NCBI GenBank assembly: GCA_027382625.1
Contig: JAJKFJ010015708.1
Span: 1 to 10,438, forward strand
Length of the DNA: 10,438 nucleotides
From: Tetmemena sp. SeJ-2015
Taxonomy: Eukaryota; Ciliophora; Spirotrichea; Sporadotrichida; Oxytrichidae
Direction: 5' to 3'
Shown: positions 8,250 through 10,438 of the stretch, one piece after another
Numbering within the stretch: the first letter of the stretch is position 1
Layout: the number at the start of each line of letters is the position of its first letter
Program-made: the position numbers and the translations under genes
The notes under the pieces: generated by a model
The model's input: the letters and a program-made list of their open reading frames with translations, nothing else
Databases searched by the model: none
What the model was told of the DNA's origin: nothing

Positions 8250-10438
8250 TAAAATATAAGTTGACTATAAACTAATGCTATCATGACATATTTTAATTTT
8301 TTTGGTACCTTATTCAGTGTCACTAGGTGTATTCAATTATACTTAGAGCCAAGTTTCATGAACTTAGCTATCTATACTTGCCCAATTAATTGTGTAATCG
8401 TTACTATCACTGAAAGTATAGGTATCGGTACTTGGCTTAAATAAAGAGATCGGTATTTAGTAATAGACAGTTTACTTTATTTTCATTTAATTTAAAATAA
8501 AAGTTGCGCTTGTAGGATAAGTTCCTATATTAATTGGACCCTTGCACAAAGAAATGTCGTATTGAATAACCCAATATCCGGAACAAGTAGAGCAATGATT
8601 ATCGTCATACTAATTAGTGTACATTTTGCAAGTTTAGCACCCATAAGCACAATCTTTACAGCTTGAAGTCGTCTTAAAACAAATTTAGTTAATAAAGGAA
8701 AAAGAAAATTCTTATTTACAAAATACTTTAATAATGTTAAATAATATTAGTAAAAATTTCATCATTATGTGTAATTGATTCCGTATTCTATTTAATTAAA
8801 ATTTTTAAAAGGAAAAAATTGGAATCTTCTAATTTGAATTCTTTCTCTTAAATATAGATATTACTCGATACTGAGATTGTCTACTTTTTTGTTAAGAGGA
8901 ACTCTTTACTGTTTTCTAAATAAAAAATATAATTTTGAAATGTGTCAAATTTTAGTTTTAAAATTGCAGACCTTTTGCCCAAATGAGATTATTTTATTTT
9001 TAGTTTTCGTATTTCAAAATACTCAGTTTGAAACTATTTCCCTATCTTTAATTTTTAAGATTGTCAATAATTTGATTCATAGAAATTAACTCGAATTAAT
9101 AGAACATAGATAAAATGAGCATACAAGTTTTAGTGACTCAAGTCTTATAAAATCTATTCGTAAATATTTCAGGTCGATATTTCTTGCAGATTTTTAGAAC
9201 AGCAATAAAACTTTAATTTCATTTATTCTTTATCAAACTGTAAGTAATAAGGTAATTTATTAGAATATATTTGAGTTTTGATTGTTATAATACTATCCAT
9301 CAGGACAAGCAGCAGCACAAAAACTTGAATCATCCTCTAGAGTATACAATTATAACTAAATAATTTAATCACGAAGTAATAATTTTAAAATTTCAAATTA
9401 GGTTTTAAGTAGAGATTTTCTCTGGTTTCCGACCGCTTAAACTTTTCTAATAATTGAGTGAATAGAAATTGAAAACTATAGCTTAAATTTTTCTCTAAAA
9501 ATTAAAAAAAAATTTTATCTTATTTAGTTGATTAGCTTAAATTATAAGCTAATCTTACATCGAATAATTACAACTGATATTTGATATTTGTTTCAAATTA
9601 CTAATCCTATTTATGATATAATTGCTATCATAGTCGGCGTCGTTGCAAGCCACACAATTATTAGCGGAGCCTGAGCATTATGAAGGAGCACAATTAGTTG
9701 AGCAATCCAAAAGATTGACTATGACTTGCTTCCTCGCTGTACTATAGTCATTATTTCCGAAAGAAGCGTAAACTGTTCTAGTCGGTTATGGACTAGAGTC
9801 CCAAGCAGGGTTATATATAAACTTTCCAATCAAGTTAGAATCAGCTGAGTCTAGGTATATGAAACCTACCTATTGCTAAACTAATGTTTTATCAGTAGAC
9901 TTTATTTTTTAGTAGTCTTCAATTTTAAAGAACCAAAATATTTATTCAGAAATTTAAGAGAAATACACTCACACTTGCATATATATTCAAATTTTGCTTA
10001 GATAATGAAGAATTTTTTAAAAGAAAATAAGGAGAATGTAATTAAAAAAAAAACGAAGTAAATTTTGACCTTAAATTTTCACAAAAATATTTCCCAGCAT
10101 TTTCCCCTTTATTAAGTGTATCCATTCATCATGAGATTTGTCTGTTCAAGATGAGGATATCCACACCTTGACTTATTAAATACGACATGAATATCTTACC
10201 TACAGTCTTATGTTTTATATATTGTAAGAATCAGGGGTGAAGTCAAAATTGCAGAAATAAATAAATACGCAGACAGTGAAAGTCTTCTCCTATATGCAGG
10301 ATAATATTAGGCCCGTGCCAGAATAATTGGACTCAGATCGACAGAATCTGCTTGCTCTACTCCTGATTTGACCTTGGCGGATAAAATTACGACTCGGCTG
10401 GTAGAATTATACTGATGCAGCTAAAATATACGACCGTG
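8250..10438 (-). CDS. 5'-partial furin-like/CADG secreted protein, interrupted (same gene as, or paralogue of, the downstream gene)
   Basis: Pieces 10436-10203, 9872-9621, 9346-9260 and 8687-8250 join in one TAA/TAG=Gln frame (78+84+29+146 codons). The first two pieces are beta-rich with no domain I can name (FDFTPDSYNIQNIRL, NPAWDSSPQPTRTVYASFG). They lead into a furin-like block, CSTNCAPSQCSGSANNCVAC, then FCAAACPDGQYYNN, CKDCAYGCQTC and CSTCSGYW. After the last Cys, GTYPTSATFILNQ begins a CADG-like domain (SLFKPSTDTYTF, INWASIDSQ, SDTEQGTKKIKICHD), and the frame meets TGA at 8249-8247. The order beta-region, furin, CADG mirrors the downstream gene (RIIAENLMVLTC, then furin, then SLPTFTAAS). 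The 5' end lies outside the window. The piece after 8250 is unresolved. Domain calls are firm; exact junctions for the second and third interruptions are less so. Confidence 0.65.
8688..9259 (-). other. Putative IES (6-bp repeat AATTTA on +) inside the first furin-like block
   Basis: Coding for CPDGQYYNNQN near 9275 must connect to ICFKTTSSCKDC near 8680. AATTTA at 8682-8687 and 9254-9259 is an in-phase direct repeat on the coding strand (TAA ATT). An alternative 4-bp AGTT pair (8687-8690, 9274-9277) would give the tighter NNQNQICFK. The block is about 572 bp of AT-rich sequence. I see no other gene in it; an ATG-initiated frame at 8877-9089 looks like chance. Confidence 0.5.
9347..9620 (-). 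other. Putative IES (4-bp TATA repeat) or intron inside the first furin-like block
   Basis: Coding stops being recognisable after CVACNDADYDSNY and resumes at LEDDSSFCAAAC. The in-phase repeat TATA (9343-9346, 9617-9620) joins them as DSNYTLEDDSSFC. A GTAATT...CTCTAG intron (9601 to 9337) is phase-compatible too and would give INRIKDDSSFC. Either way the Cys spacing is acceptable. The interior contains a perfect palindrome at 9530-9554. Confidence 0.45.
9530..9554. repeat. Perfect 10-bp inverted repeat, 5-nt spacer
   Basis: GATTAGCTTA (9530-9539) and TAAGCTAATC (9545-9554) flank AATTA. It lies inside the putative IES 9347-9620. It could be a protein-binding palindrome, a hairpin or a transposon-end relic; no partner copy was seen nearby. 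Confidence 0.75.
9873..10202 (-). other. IES with 6-bp repeat (TACCTA on +), or GTAAG...TAG intron
   Basis: TACCTA is repeated at 9867-9872 and 10197-10202. On the coding strand both copies are in phase (CTG TAG GTA and CAA TAG GTA). The same product, NIQNIRLQVGFIYLDSAD, results whether this is an IES with pointer TAGGTA or an intron running from GTAAGA to CAATAG, so the sequence alone cannot separate the two. The internal frame contains TGA. Confidence 0.55.

Noticed and set aside
8877..9089. ATG-initiated 70-codon + frame
   Set aside because: AT-driven composition; lies in an interruption between two furin-coding pieces of the minus-strand gene; nothing recognisable.
1..10438. CRISPR array, bacterial operon or phage features
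   Set aside because: Coding style, code, intron and IES structure are those of a ciliate nucleus; no spaced direct-repeat array.

Overview
The window is a stretch of ciliate nuclear DNA that reads as germline (micronuclear, unrearranged) sequence. Its genes lie on the minus strand and use the ciliate code: TAA and TAG appear in frame as glutamine, often at conserved positions, and TGA is the only stop. Coding pieces of moderate GC are separated by AT-rich blocks that carry TGA in every useful frame. At least four of these blocks lack GT/AG ends. Instead they are bounded by short direct repeats of variable sequence, 5 to 8 bp (on the + strand ATTAAATT, TTAAG, TGAAG, TATTA). Removing each block with one repeat copy restores the frame, which is how internal eliminated sequences (IESs) and their pointers behave. 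Variable, non-TA pointers suggest a hypotrich/spirotrich (Oxytricha/Stylonychia-like) ciliate. The species is not determined.

Layout along the minus strand (right to left): 10438-8250 holds the 5'-incomplete part of a secreted modular protein (beta-rich region, furin-like Cys repeats, start of a cadherin-like domain), cut by three putative IESs. 7938-7294 is an uninterrupted frame leading straight into the next part, with candidate cadherin-like sequence at its beginning and an AT-rich, doubtful end. 7293-1684 is resolved completely: four IESs and one GT...TAG intron removed leave exactly 3759 nt, 1252 codons plus TGA. It encodes a beta-rich N-terminal region, a furin-like block, four dystroglycan-type cadherin-like (CADG) domains, a second furin-like block, a Cys-containing linker, a YHYH domain and a C-terminal hydrophobic tail typical of GPI anchoring. 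1683-1 is AT-rich non-genic flank.

Either there are two tandem paralogues (the second starting at the ATG at 7293-7291 with a signal-like peptide), or one giant surface protein made of repeated [CADG + furin] modules ending in YHYH and a GPI signal. Homology of the sequence after 7293 to a CADG end, and the continuous frame above it, lean towards one gene, but this is not settled.

The IESs are not empty. One (2939-3492) carries a GC-rich, hairpin-dense, retroposon-like element with an ATT-repeat tail. One (4483-4888) carries a decayed copy of a CADG coding segment with two TGAs. One (6129-6531) carries a plus-strand mini-ORF with a textbook signal peptide and a perfect hairpin. These are the most unusual signals in the window.
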